DNA of 64,000 nucleotides, taken from NCBI GenBank assembly GCA_037389465.1, contig JAZARR010000164.1, positions 925,001-989,000 of the forward strand. Reading direction: 5' to 3'. Under the pieces are notes generated by a model. The model had not been told where the DNA came from, did no database searches, and worked only from the letters and a program-made list of their open reading frames with translations. Numbering within the stretch: position 1 is the first letter of the stretch; each line of letters begins with the position of its first letter. Both the position numbers and the translations under genes were made by a program. Origin of the DNA: Baylisascaris procyonis (Eukaryota > Nematoda > Chromadorea > Rhabditida > Ascarididae). This document shows, piece by piece, positions 1 to 12,259 of this stretch.

Positions 1-3000
1 CCTCAAGTTGTAGTCATTGGTTGAATTTTCGCATCAACTTTTTTTTTTAAATTAGTACATCATTATAGGTTGAATGAACAAGAGCGGAAGAGAGTGGCGA
101 AGAAACAGCGATGTATTTCATCGACAAATTGACTACATTATACGACCGACGAATAAAGTGACACATGCCACCGCCCAGAGATTTACGAAAACGTCATCTC
201 ACATAGTGCACAGCTATGAGGCAAAAATTGTTTTGATGTTTCGCAACGACCTACGGTAGCACTTGGTACCTATACATCAACATATTTGTTGATAAGATGT
301 GATTCAAGAAAGCGGAAAGGACAAAAACGTATCTAGTTGTTCGACATTTTTTTAGCGAATTCAGCGGAACTGATTGTTGATAGCAGTTGACTCATAAAAA
401 CAAAATTCTTTGGTCTAAATTTTGCACATTTTTGTAAACGGTCCTTTTCATTGCCAAAAATCTTTTTTTTTTTTGAAAACTGACACGTCGACTAATTCGT
501 AGAACCCTTCTAATAATTAGTATTTGCGCAGTAAAGAAAAGATGGGTGATATTCCATTTGTAATGTTTACTGTTCATTTCCTCTTCAAATTCTTTCACGC
601 TCTTGATCTGTGTGGTTGGGCGAATTTTTGGAGTTTCGTTTGAAATTAATCGGCTTAATTTAGCAAATTTTAATACGATGTGAAAAAATTAACATAAAAT
701 TGCAAAAATTTTGAATTTGTCGTAAGAAAGAAAGATAGAGATAGAGGTAAATGGAGAGGGTGGGAGAGAGAGAAGTATGGCAATCAGCTGCCAATACTAT
801 GACCCTTATATTGCTGAACAATGTTTCGAGATTCAAGACTGCTTCATTTGATTGTAATTTTATCACTTAACTGCTTAACAAGAGGATCGTTGTCAGTCTT
901 TTCTTAGTATTTCTAGATTTATTTTGGCGATATTTCATTTATGCATAAGAATGTGTTTGTCTGCTTGTCTGTCATAGTTCCAACTCGTCGTAATAGTCTC
1001 TCAACTAGTGAATGACAGGCATATGCTAGCGCGGTGAACTTTACTGAATTTAGCGCACACGGTTGCTATTTCTGTTTAATTTTCGTCTGAATTGTTAGTC
1101 TTTCGTACACTTTAAGACTTTCAAAAATTTGCATATGCAGATTTTTCCTATTGGTTGTGTAGCGAAGTGCCTGTTAGGAGAAGCATAAGCAAAACGTGAC
1201 CTGTGAATCTAAATTAGAAAGTTAATCTAAAATAGTGCCTAGTATTATACGTTGAATATTTTTGTTCCAATATAGTGGCCATAACAAATTGGTAGTGCTG
1301 ATGCATTTTATAGTGCAGATGCATTTTACAGTTGTTGGTTGGACTTTTCACTCAATTGCGAAGTATTGCATAGAGTTGAATTTTAGTTGAATTTTAATTG
1401 ATTAAATACTATCAACTTTCATATGATTAAAATTTTATGTATCCAAAATTACTAAAATAGTATCAAAAAAGAGTATTTTCAACATTCTTTTAAGGTTAGT
1501 CGTTAGAGGAAACGGCATTTAATGGTAGTTGCGCAAGAAGGTAATTTTCCAACATAAAAGAGCGTTGACGCATTCCTCAATTTCAACTAACGAGCTGTCT
1601 CTCTTGCGCACTATTTTCTTTATGCATCAAATGTCCATCTCTTCATTTTGCAGCATTTATTGAGAATGCTTTCGATGTCATCGTTACCGTAGTTGAATTT
1701 GTACTTTATGCACTCGCAGACCTATAAAAAATTGTTTTTCCAGGAAAGACACCAGTTAATTGTATCATTTGCGTGCATGGCCGATTTGTACCTCCCAGTG
1801 GATACGATGTGCTGTGTCTATGTCTTCTAACAACCTCTGCACATCTCTGCTCTCTCTGTCTCTGTCTGTCTCTCTCTCTTTCTCTCTCTGTCTCTCTCTC
1901 TCTCTGCAACCAACCACCTGGTTGCAGTGTTCGCCATATAAAAGCTCCCTTCTGAGGATTGCAAGAGCATTTGGATTGCATAACCCAAGAGGGGATCTAG
2001 AGCGCGACAGGCGTTGCGCAAAATATTCCGTTGCTCAAATTTCGCTCATCTGTCAAGCGGAAGTGCTGTGACGAAGAAATTTATTTGAAGTTTCTAGGGA
2101 CTCAGTTGTTCAGTTTTGCTGAAAGCATATCAACTGCGCGTTCACTTTTCGGGTTGTCCTTTTACTAATCTCTTTCATTTCTCCTTAGGCAGGTATTAGC
2201 TCCCATCTAGCTGTGAGGAAAATTTAGTGAAAAACAAGTTCCTCTTTAATGTTGTAGCTCTTTTCCGATCGTTTCGCCTTAATTCGTTGTCGTTTATTTA
2301 ATACATTTTTACAAAACTTATGCTAATGTCGTGTCTGTGCGCACTTTGTTTATGTCTGTCTGCCTGTTTCTCATTTCAAGCCAAAAAATGCTGATATGAG
2401 CTAACAAAATTTGTTTGGAATAATGTGCACCACAAGGTTCGCACCTCTTTCACCGTGTTTCACTTTAATCTATCGATTTTGAGAGGAGTTATGAGCATAT
2501 AACAATGTTGTTATGGAATTAGCATTCTTTCTACATCGGTTGGATTGCAAGAAACTCGAACTTCTTTTCTGAGACTCCCTAACGGGCATTTGCATCGGTA
2601 AGAATACAGAGACATTATTCTGCTTATTTTATTTTTTTTTTTAGTAGTTTTTGGAAGCGGTTGGCCATATTAGCAAAATCTAAAATGCACATAATATGTT
2701 GATTCTTTTTGCTTGCTTTTGTACATACTTTCTTTTTCAGCGAAAATTTAATGGTTATTTTAAATAGCTTCGTTTAACTTTTGACTTGTTTTGTTTTTAT
2801 TCGATTGTTCGATGATGTGCTATTGTATTGCCAGCTGGTATTTATAACCTATGTTAATCGAAGTAGCAGGTAAATTCAATTGTGCATTATCACAATTTAA
2901 ATCTTGCAGTATACTTTTAGGTTTCATCCTACCGTATATCTTCACTGTCATATATTTGGAAAGATATTGATTGTTTTAAGGTTTATTTAGTGACTTGAGG

Positions 3001-3881
3001 GTAGTTCTATCAGATGACCTTGAATTATATTGTGCTAATGGTGGTCACGGTAACGCATTAGTTTATAGACGATTCATGCTATACGTTGATTTCACTATTG
3101 ATGTTCGTTATTTCGTATGCTCTTTTTCCACTCAAAATTTTACTGATTGTCTTATGATCGTTTTTCATTTACTTTTATTTACGATGGTGAGTTACTTATT
3201 TGTTGCTTACCAGTTACGCATTACTTTCACATAAAATATTATCTCGATTAACCCCACTCGTTGTCCCCTTTCCTCATTACTCCAGTCCTCTGACAAATGC
3301 TTTTTTCGTTTCTCAGTAATTTCATATTCGTCATGAAACTCAATGAAATTTTTTTTTTTTTCTGCGTTGGGAACGTTACATTATATTGTTGAAGCCGAAA
3401 AAATTTCAAGAAAATAAAAAATCCCTCCTACCATCCGAGGAAATCGGATGCGATTTTATAAACATAGAGATTTTTTTTTTTTTTTTTTTTTTGAGGTAAA
3501 TACGGTAAAGTGGAAAGCCTTCCACTAGACAAGAACGCTTAGCTTACGCATTAGGTTCCATTCACTCGTTGTGATTGAGTGGAAGTAATGCTCAAGCATA
3601 CCACTATGATATTCTTAGTATTTTTTTATACTGACAACTGCGCAGAAAATTTATTTCAGATATGACACCTTCTAACTTACCTATTTAATACTCGTGATGT
3701 TATAAATTTAATGGGTACTATATCCGTTCTGGAAAAAAAAACGCTTTCAACTTTCGTTCCATTTCATATCTGAACAAAGAAAACTCAGCGAGTATTTTGA
3801 AAGACTTCCGTTTTTGGTGGGGAACTAGAGAAACTAGGATAATGATAGCCATCTGGATATTTAACTCCGCAACTTTGAGGC
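1..3881. other. No gene called; AT-rich non-coding stretch
   Basis: I see no gene I can defend here. The stretch holds poly-T runs, notably 3472-3492, a CT-rich microsatellite at 1844-1905, and open frames that mostly start without ATG. One acceptor-like site at 1651-1653 opens a 23-codon hydrophobic frame ending in a stop near 1722, but no upstream exon in matching phase was found. The 3' end of this stretch leads into the GLYAT-like gene. Confidence 0.5.
1844..1905. repeat. (CT)n / TCTG-rich microsatellite
   Basis: This is a pyrimidine tract of CT and CTGT units. It produces spurious open frames on both strands, poly-Ser/Leu on the plus strand and Arg/Glu on the minus strand, which should not be read as genes. 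Confidence 0.9.
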
Positions 3882-4019
3882 ATGTGGAAGGGATTTTCGC
3901 TACGGCTAGTGGAATATGCGGAAGGAATTTCTCCTATCATCGCTTTTGCCAATTACGTATCACAAGGTGTGTTGTTGGCCTATACGGTTGCCGAATATTT
4001 ATTTGTTCGTCATCAATAG
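3882..4019 (+). CDS. Candidate 45-aa membrane-like open frame just upstream of the GLYAT-like gene
   Basis: An ATG-to-TAG frame of 45 codons has protein-like composition. A short amphipathic start, with the motif LVEYAEGISP, is followed by a hydrophobic segment at residues 17-41 that could span a membrane. The stop at 4017-4019 lies about 25 bases before the acceptor of the next gene. It might be the last exon of an upstream gene, but the only AG before it follows a poor pyrimidine tract and no upstream exon was found. No family is recognised, and chance is a real possibility. Confidence 0.22.
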   Translation: MWKGFSLRLVEYAEGISPIIAFANYVSQGVLLAYTVAEYLFVRHQ

Positions 4020-4033
4020 TTTTCATGCAGAAA

Positions 4034-4044
4034 ATAATTTTTAG
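4034..4044 (+). promoter_or_regulatory. Likely trans-splice (spliced leader) acceptor of the GLYAT-like gene
   Basis: A T-rich run ending in TTTTTAG lies 15 bases before the ATG at 4060, the usual position for a spliced-leader acceptor in nematodes. Ordinary cis-splicing to an unseen 5' exon is the alternative. Confidence 0.45.
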
Positions 4045-4059
4045 CTAACTTTCCCGAGA

Positions 4060-7000
4060 ATGTTGCGCAACTTTGAGACTATTTCCGAACTAAGTGAAGC
4101 ACTCAATTTAACGGATGATTCGCCATATCTACTTCCGATTCACTATTCAATCCGTCATGAGTTGCATGAAATGTTCCCGGAGGCAAAGTGCTCAGTCTAT
4201 GGGTACCCATATGACTCGCCTCAACTGTGGATGGTTATTCGACGTAATCAATTCACCAGGTTTTTAATTTATATTTCATTATCGCAAAAATATACTTGAA
4301 GTATAAAATTACGAACGAGGAAATTCGTAGAGATGTGGTTAGTTTTTCGGTTGCAGAGTTACTGTTTTGTTTCTTTCATGGTTGCATATGTGCTAGCGGC
4401 AATCCAAGCGATTACCATAATCAAGGGAGGAAGAAGAACACTTTCATCTTGAAAAACACTACGAGGCCATGACGGAAGAAGAAATGGGTTTCACCATTAC
4501 AAGGCCATGAACATGCTATGAGCAGGAGAGGGGAGGGAGAGGGGGCTGGGACTGCAGGAACGAAATTATTCAGATCCAAAGAACGAACAAACTATTTCTC
4601 TTGTTTTACTGTCGCAAATTAAAAAAAAAAATTGTTTTTTTTTCGTCGTTTTCGAACTCAGTTGACTAATTCCCAATGAGAAGCTCAAAAATCATCTATT
4701 TTATTTTGAATTCTCGAAGTGGTCGTTGTTTGAATTTTTTTTTTAATTTCTCTCGCAGAGCGAAATTTTCGCTTCTTCACAGAACAACCACTTTGTACTG
4801 AAAGCTTTTCTTGATCATTATTTCAACCCACACCTTCCCATTCAATGAATGTAATACAAAAAAAAATTTTGAAGCAAACATTAGCCATTCATGCACTCCT
4901 AAAAGTGAAACAAGTTTGTGTAATGAGCAGGTATTATATGAGGTAAAAGTGGGAAGAGTGTTGTTGTTGCCGGATGTTTGTTTTCGAAAGTGACATAAAT
5001 ATTAATAGCAGTATGATAAACAATTCATTGCCCTTTCAATCCCTGTCACCTTTATTTCATCAAGACATCTTGCATTCACCGAAGAAATTTGAAGATTCTC
5101 GTTCATTTCTGTAGAATATGCAATCCTATTCGAATATTTTAATACATCCGTTTTGCACAATTTCCTTGAACAATTATCTTTTATTGCATAAACTTTAAAA
5201 TACGGTAGATCTGAATAGTAAATGCTTAATATGGCATTACGATATGCCGTGATTTGCATGAAAGATGTTACATCTGTTTCCTCTCTCTGATAGGTGGAAT
5301 TCACTCGTATTCCTTAGCATTTATATAAGTATTACTTTACTACGATAAGCTTGTTTTACTACGGTAAGCTTCTGCTTAGCAAGTTCGTTAATCGCCGCGA
5401 GAATCGTTCCATGATTGAGTGATTAATTCGAAAGTGATATTAGACAATATGCAAGGACTAGATTTTGAACTTCTATTTTTTCTTTTCTTAATTTGAGCAT
5501 TCACAGTAATTTCGAAATTTAAATGAGTTTGAGCATCTACAGTAATTGGTTGGAGCATTTCGAAAAAGAAATATAAAAATGAGATGATTTTATGGCTTTT
5601 CGACAACATTCCGCTGCGCCACTTTCTGAAAGATGAAATTTTTGTTTCTGTCGTGAATGTATGAACGATAAGTGTGACCGTAGAAGATTTGCATAAAATA
5701 TAATAATAAAGAAAGTGGAAAATGTTAGAATGCTAGTTAATATAGAAACACTAAAAGTTATATTGAAATGTAGTGTTGGCCTCGTGGTAGAACTAATTCC
5801 CCATCATGACCTGAGAGGCGCTTATCGGGATGATGGTGGAAGGAATAGACGAGAAGGATGAGGAAGCCCAGTGATCGTACCGAATATTTTATATTTATGT
5901 ATTTTTATATTTATGGAGTTTATATTATGGACCGTTCGAAATTTTCATTGCTTATCTAATTGTGCCACTATTATTACAGACCACACGTATTTATGGCGAG
6001 TCGAACGCAATTGTTTGTTTCCGAGAGTGAAATCGATGCATTTCTCATGCTTGCGCTGCCACATTTACTCGAACTATCCGAATTCAATGCACGCATATTA
6101 GGCATACAGCTTAGCACGTTTGTTTTATTATTACTATTGATGGTTTCATATGTTCTAAAAAGTATGGAATGAAATATATCATTTGTTTTATTTTCTTCAT
6201 TTTTTCATTCCATATTTCACAGTCTATAGTGGTCGACCTTTTCTATGCCATATAGCGATCTCTTATAAAGAATTAAAAGGAAGAGGCTCTCCGTGATGTA
6301 CACGATTTCAGTGATAAAAAACAATCGTTTAGCCAACGTTCTCTTTATTCTTCAACTTCTTATCAACGCACAGTCTTCAATCAAACTGTTTGTTAACTCT
6401 TTGTCTTAACCTCAGTAGTCTTTTGCTAATAGCTGACGGCGACAACAACAATGTTAACCAACTAATCTAAGTGATCTTTGTGCTAGGAGCTCCCCACCTG
6501 TATTATTTCTTATCTTATTAATTTTTTTAACATATTAGTTTTCTTAACTACTTTCTTATTCAGAGAAAACATGTTTTATTAAATAACTGATCGCTTTGCT
6601 CGGTTACCTCGACCTGGAGGGCGAGGTTGGGGGGAGGGAGGGGGAAGGAGATGGCCTAGTTTGAAAGCAGTGATTATTTTCTCTGGTTTCATTTAGTTCA
6701 GTTTCTACAGTAGTAAAGCCCTTGGTCCTTAATGTGGTCCATTTCAAGTTTTTTATGGTCTCAAGGCACCGCCGTTTAAATCGTTTTGAGCGAACATCAT
6801 AGATTACTTCATAGCGCTTTCAACATTTCATTATCTATAGCGTTCGGTCTTTTCTATGCCGTAGAAAAGGCCGACTGGAAAGTCATTTTAAAGCGATATC
6901 TGAGGAGCTATACCTTAATAAAATTAACTCTCGGAAATATTATTATGCATTTGCAATATATTGCGCTATAGACATTTTGCCAGCACAAAAATCATGCAAA

Positions 7001-9507
7001 AAAATTATGCAATAGTGAAGAAAATATGTGAGATAGGAGAAGAGAGGCGGGAGAAAGAGATGACGGTTGAATGCTTCCAATTTTAATAAAAAATTTACCA
7101 CTTTTGATTGGGTACCGATCATCAAATTTTGTGCTTACTAAATGATTAATAAACACTGATTAATGATCTCTAAAAAAATATTTTATAAGGTTTTTTAATA
7201 CAAGTTTTTTAGTTGTTTTATTGATAGTATAAATAAGTAATTATCAAAAAATTTAGACGCATGAATGAATTGCTTTCCGCACATTTCGATTTCTCGGCAC
7301 CAAGCTATTTAGCGAATTACTTCCTTGTAAACGAGAGCAAACAACGATTGATCTCAAAGATGCATATCCAGCTTGCTGATGGATATGAATTCGTCGAACT
7401 CGATCCAGATGTAAGTTTTTATTGTTCTATCTTATGAACCTCTTTACCTTTCTCCTGTCAGAATAAAGCAAGAAATTCCGCTTAATGTGCAGCCGATTTG
7501 CTCCGAATGCAGCTATATATCCGCTAGAATTATGCATCTGGTGCTTTATAATCTTTATGTTTGTTTAGACATTTGCGGCAATTCTTCAGATGATAAACGG
7601 AGGAAACTATAAGAAGGAGTTCCACTATAAAGCGAAGATTTGATAGGCGAAGGGTGAGGAATGTTCCCCCTTCACCTCCCAACCCCCCCCCCATTCCTTC
7701 TTTTGCACATTACTGAACTCATAACTTCATTATTCTTGCGACACTACAGCACTCAAAAGTGTGGATTTTCGATGAGAATTACTGGAAATAGCGCTTTGTG
7801 TTATACTTAGAGGAACAGAGTATGGAGGATAGATCGATCTGGATTGAATATCTGAGCACAATAAGTTGCTATTACAGCCTTATGATTAGACTTCCGGGGG
7901 TGAACCAGCCAAAAATTTTGTGGTTGCCCCAATGACGCAAACAAACTTTACTCATATTTTCTAATGTAAAATTCCTATCGCTTTGTTGTATTTGAGGGAC
8001 ATATTTGGTGTATTTGGTGATTGGAAATGGAAGATAAAAATTGGATTTGATGCTTCGCGGTAAGAGATAGGCGAGTTGGAGGCGATGTTGGTAACCACTT
8101 CGTTTAAAATTCTCGAAGATACTTTTAATTCATGTAAATTCATTGACCACTAGCGGCAGATATCGTGGCAAGCAAGGCTTTTCGGCTGCTCGCTCTTTGA
8201 GTTGATTTCTCTACCCTTCAAAGATTCGGAGAAACATTTTGCCATATAGGGTTTTTTAATTTCCTCTCTACCTGCTCACGTTTTTTGTAGAGGAGTTAAG
8301 CGTGATCCGTCCTTCTTCCTGATCATCTCGAATTTTCTCTTGCTACTTCGCTTTCTAAACTCTTTCAAATTTTGCAGGTTGATTCTGATGCAGTGGCAAG
8401 TACATGGAAGTTTTCGAGTGCAGGTGATCGGGATCAGTTTGCGGCGAAGATCCGTCGAATGCCATCGGTCGGTATTAGAACGTATGGCGGTGAACTGGCA
8501 TCATTCACCGTTCTTGACGCGTCCGGATTCTTCAATAATCAATTCACGTTCCCTGAACATCGTCAACGGGGTCTTGCCGACAGAAGTGAATTGAGACTCT
8601 GTCAAAAGGTTATTCGTTACTAGTTCACGTTTTTTTGCAAAGGTTGGCTAGTTTCGCAAAAAATTTGCTCATTTCTAAGCAGTTTGTTGGCGCGCTTTTT
8701 TGCACTGCACGATTAGTGAATGCTAGTAACGTATAATGTTAGAAAGCTGAATTTATTATTAAAATATGCTGAATTATCATGACTTTTATATGTTAAATTT
8801 AATGCAATGCATTATTTCTTTTTTTTTCAAAAGAAAAGTCGTAGTGACCATCGGTCGTTTACTGCTCGAGAAATACTCTTCTTTAACCGTCGGTCATTTA
8901 TTGCTCGAGAAATATTCCAAAGCTAATAAACATATAAATCCACAGAATGAGAAGTGAAAGAAAGAAATTGGGAAAGAAGTACTAATGACACGAAAAGAAA
9001 ACATCAATGATACGAGGAGAAATATTGAAATAGGTGCATTTTGAGTAGAAGATTCTTCAAAACATGCGATTTTTTACAATGATTTTGGTTCAATTCCTTT
9101 TTTCTCCTTCCACATATGATTTACGATGTTCACAGTGTATATCATCTATGTACTATGCACAGGATTGTGCAGCCTATATCGGCACTTGTTTTGTAGAAAC
9201 TCCTTTGTACAGTGAATGTTAAAAAGAGACAAAATTTGTCTTGTGTACAAGATTTCTGAGTTAATGCCCTTGCCAGGCTCGTTGCTGTAGTTGGTTTTTT
9301 TTTCCGTCTCAACCGTTCTAATTGTAGGTGATCGAATTCGGACTATATCCGCTTAAGTTCGTCGAACACGAGAACACCGCTGTTCTAGCACGATCTGCAC
9401 GGTCATCGTGGTGGTCAGCAGTTGTGGACGAAGCTGGTATGCCGGTTATTCAGGACCATCGACTCATCTATCGGCTAGCTCCTCCACCTGAAACCGCTAA
9501 CTACTGA
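4060..9507 (+). CDS. Glycine N-acyltransferase-like (GLYAT family, GNAT fold) acyltransferase
   Basis: Five exons join in phase: 4060-4259, 5980-6117, 7257-7410, 8378-8608 and 9328-9507 (TGA), giving 300 residues, close to the roughly 295 usual for GLYAT enzymes. Exons 1-3 form the N-terminal GLYAT domain. Exons 4-5 form the C-terminal GNAT-type domain, with the family signature VDSDAVASTWKF (residues 165-176), a central strand (ELASFTVLD) and the acyl-CoA loop PEHRQRGL (223-230). Then comes a conserved FVEHENTAVL-type segment. GLYAT enzymes transfer an acyl group from acyl-CoA to the amino group of glycine or another amine; the substrate here cannot be told. The introns are 0.7-1.7 kb and splice sites fit GT-AG, with GTAAGT after exon 3. 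The start is the first ATG after an acceptor-like TTTTTAG. The family call is firm, the exact ends of exons 1 and 2 slightly less so. Confidence 0.9.
8847..8920. repeat. Tandem duplication of a 39-bp unit inside a GLYAT-like intron
   Basis: Two adjacent copies, 8847-8885 and 8886-8920, share the core TGCTCGAGAAATA and the preceding CGGTC. They differ by scattered substitutions, so the duplication is not recent. It lies in intron 4 of the GLYAT-like gene. The unit is a multiple of three, so the frame stays open through both copies, but no splice sites support an exon. Confidence 0.75.
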
Positions 9508-10118
9508 TTGTCGACTGAATCGATGCAGGTGCTCGTCACGAAAGGGGCCGAAACGGGATTATTATCACTCTGCTGTATTATATATGCATTTTAAATATAT
9601 AAATATTGTGATAGTCGCATAAAAATTTCAAAAATTAAAATACCTATAAAAAATCATAAAATATTAAAATATAAAACATCGTTTTCTATATACGGCTTTG
9701 AATTTTAGAATTGTGCGTTGTTTTTTCCATTTAGCGCTCAATACAAGAACTTCCTCTAATAACACTTTCCGAGAAGCTGCAAATGAAAGTTATCTTCGAT
9801 AGAACTTTCAAAAAACATGGTGGGTCAAAGTTGTTAATTTCCATGATTTTATTTTTGTTTTTATTTTGTAGTGGCCATATTCAGGGTGGAAAAAAATTCT
9901 TTTCTGTTGCACATTGCGCTTCGCTTATTTTGCTCCTTTTCACTATTCATCTGTTATGAGGGTATTGTTTAGTGCGATGCGTTGAGCTTCAGCTAGATAT
10001 GAGGGCGTCTCTCATTTCAATTAAAGAATTGAGGGTCATATTTTATTATGTGTTTTAGTGGTTTTGTTTTGTATGTTTCAGTTTAAACTATTTTGCATAT
10101 GACATGCAGTGTAATTAG

Positions 10119-10124
<6 letters not shown>

Positions 10125-10203
<79 letters not shown>
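10125..10203. repeat. (TA)n microsatellite
   Basis: An uninterrupted TA dinucleotide tract of about 79 bases. Such tracts are usually polymorphic in length and can extrude as cruciforms. Confidence 0.98.
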
Positions 10204-10208
<5 letters not shown>

Positions 10209-11712
10209 GCGGCTTTCATTGCATGTTTTTGTAGTCGTATCTAGTAGGCATATGAAGTTATGATGTGTCGGTTCACATTCGCTATTGTTGATTGTTGAAA
10301 ACGAATGAGCGCTTTGTTAGCATGATATGTTTAAGTTTCCCATCTCCTTACGACTCATAAATATTCAGCTGCGGAAATTGCTTAAAAAACTCATATTGAC
10401 TATTAAAGAGAACTTCATTGATGGAATTAATTGATGCTTTTATGCTGTAATTTAAGCCTTCTACAATAAAAATGCTGCTATAGAGATTGTTGAGCATGAA
10501 TTAGTATTGCATCGTGAACGTTTTCTAAAATTGTATAGTGAAGCGTAAAGAGAAAGCTATAGTTATCTATGCAAAATAATTTGTTATGCGCTGCATTCTG
10601 GAGGATTTTTTTTTTTTGGCGAAAGGTGAAAAATATTCAGAACCCGATTGGTTTCCAACAAAATTAAGAAACACAGTATTGAGAAATATATATTTTTTTT
10701 TTTTTTTGTTGATCAGAGCGTGACCAATTGGAATGGTGAGCAAAGTAGTGGAAAGCGTTAAGGAATTTGCCACCACATAGAGTGAGAGTTGAGCTCACGG
10801 GCGCGAATTTCGCCTAAGAAATGAATTGGGTGGCAGAATACCGCCTGAATTATTTGTGACCCAAAAACGTAGACATAAAATTCAAGTAACAACTTCTTTT
10901 ATGGACCGATAAGTTGTTTGGTAAAGTGTATGGTGTGTTTATGGTTACTATAAAACGTAGGAATTCTAAAGGACTCAGAAGAACTCATTCATTGGCAGGA
11001 TTAGGCGTACGATTCAGGTTGGAAAGGATTGTTAACAGCCACAAGAGTAGTGCAACTACTGGTATCTTTGCAACAGCGAATTCATCCAAATGCAACGTCA
11101 ACACTAGGATTTACGATAGAAATGGCAGTTGAAGAGCACCTATCACACTTTAGCAATGCAGAAGAATCTGTGAGCATCTGACCAAGAAATCTTAGGCGCA
11201 TTCAACAATTTTCTATTTTTTGTCGGTGCAGAGCCAGATACAGTGTTCACATCCGATGCACCAATGACGGTATACGTGCATGCATGCTGTGTTACTGACA
11301 ATCTATACTATGTGTATTGTATCTGGCGCCGAAGCAATAAAATAGATGAAGGAAATGATCGTCTGATAAAATCTTTTGCAATGTTGCAAAAAGCAAAATC
11401 ACCAATTCAATACTCTTAAAAACTAATCTTCTATGAAAGGTTTGCATAAGCGATTGGATCACTTCAAGGATTGATGCGTCATCCGGCAACTTTTATTTGT
11501 TGGTAATTTATGAAAGCGGTCACTCAGGTGACCCCAATGCCAATTTTTTAAAAAGTTTTTCGACCTGTTTCAAACTATATTAATATCTCTCATAATTATA
11601 TGTTAAATGTTATAAAATTGTGACTCGTAGTATACATATTGCAGCTCGAATAATATTGCTTACGTTATATGAATAAGAAAGCCACCTTTATAGGTAAAGA
11701 ATGGTACCTAGT

Positions 11713-11982
11713 TAAACCACCAAGTTTGAAAGGTGGTTTACCAGGTGAAACTGGTCTATGATCAGGTAAATTTGCACTATGCATGCACAGACAGACATAT
11801 TTCATCGTCATAATGTATTTCTGCAAAAATTAGCAGATATATATGCGTAAAAACACTGACACTTGGAGTTGTTAGCAATTCATCGGTATTATAGTTTTTC
11901 CCTAAGGGATCTGCCCCCTCCTTAAGAAGGAGGGGATCTTTCTTAAGGGGGTTCTTTAAGGAAATGTCAGGTGACTGACATT
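11713..11982. repeat. Cluster of overlapping foldback sequences
   Basis: Several perfect short inverted repeats lie within 270 bases: 11713-11721 with 11732-11740 (9 bp, TAAACCACC arm); 11740-11744 with 11751-11755; 11915-11923 with 11927-11935 (9 bp, CCCCTCCTT arm, 3-base loop); 11921-11928 with 11940-11947 (8 bp, CTTAAGAA arm); and 11963-11970 with 11975-11982 (8 bp, AATGTCAG arm). The third and fourth share bases, so they are mutually exclusive structures. This could be a small decayed foldback element or a structured RNA; the sequence does not decide. Confidence 0.6.
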
Positions 11983-12199
11983 AAATGAGCAAATAACTCT
12001 CGGGTCAAATCGTTCGAGTCACTATCAAAGGTGTACAGCTCAAATGAGATTTTTGTTTATTAAGGATATCCGTGATAGGTGACCGATTATTTATCAACTA
12101 TTCGCTGATGGTTTTGAAAATCTATAACTCACTTTCAGATCATAAAATTGAATTTAATGTAATTAGAGGAAGAGATACCGATTATTTCAGCGCATCGCT

Positions 12200-12259
12200 G
12201 AGAAGCTGGCACCTAGACATTTCAAGACGAGAAGCAGGCACTTAGATATTTCAAGAGAC
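12200..12259. repeat. Two-copy tandem duplication, about 30 bp
   Basis: Two neighbouring copies begin GAGAAGC and contain GGCAC-TAGA-ATTTCAAGA. The second carries small changes and a 2-base insertion. Confidence 0.7.

Noticed and set aside
1651..1722. Acceptor (CATTTTGCAG) followed by a 23-codon hydrophobic frame
   Set aside because: No upstream exon in the required phase and no polyadenylation signal. One short frame is not enough.
5766..5830. A-box-like TGGCCTCGTGG segment
   Set aside because: No B box and no cloverleaf could be drawn, so it is not called a tRNA or SINE.
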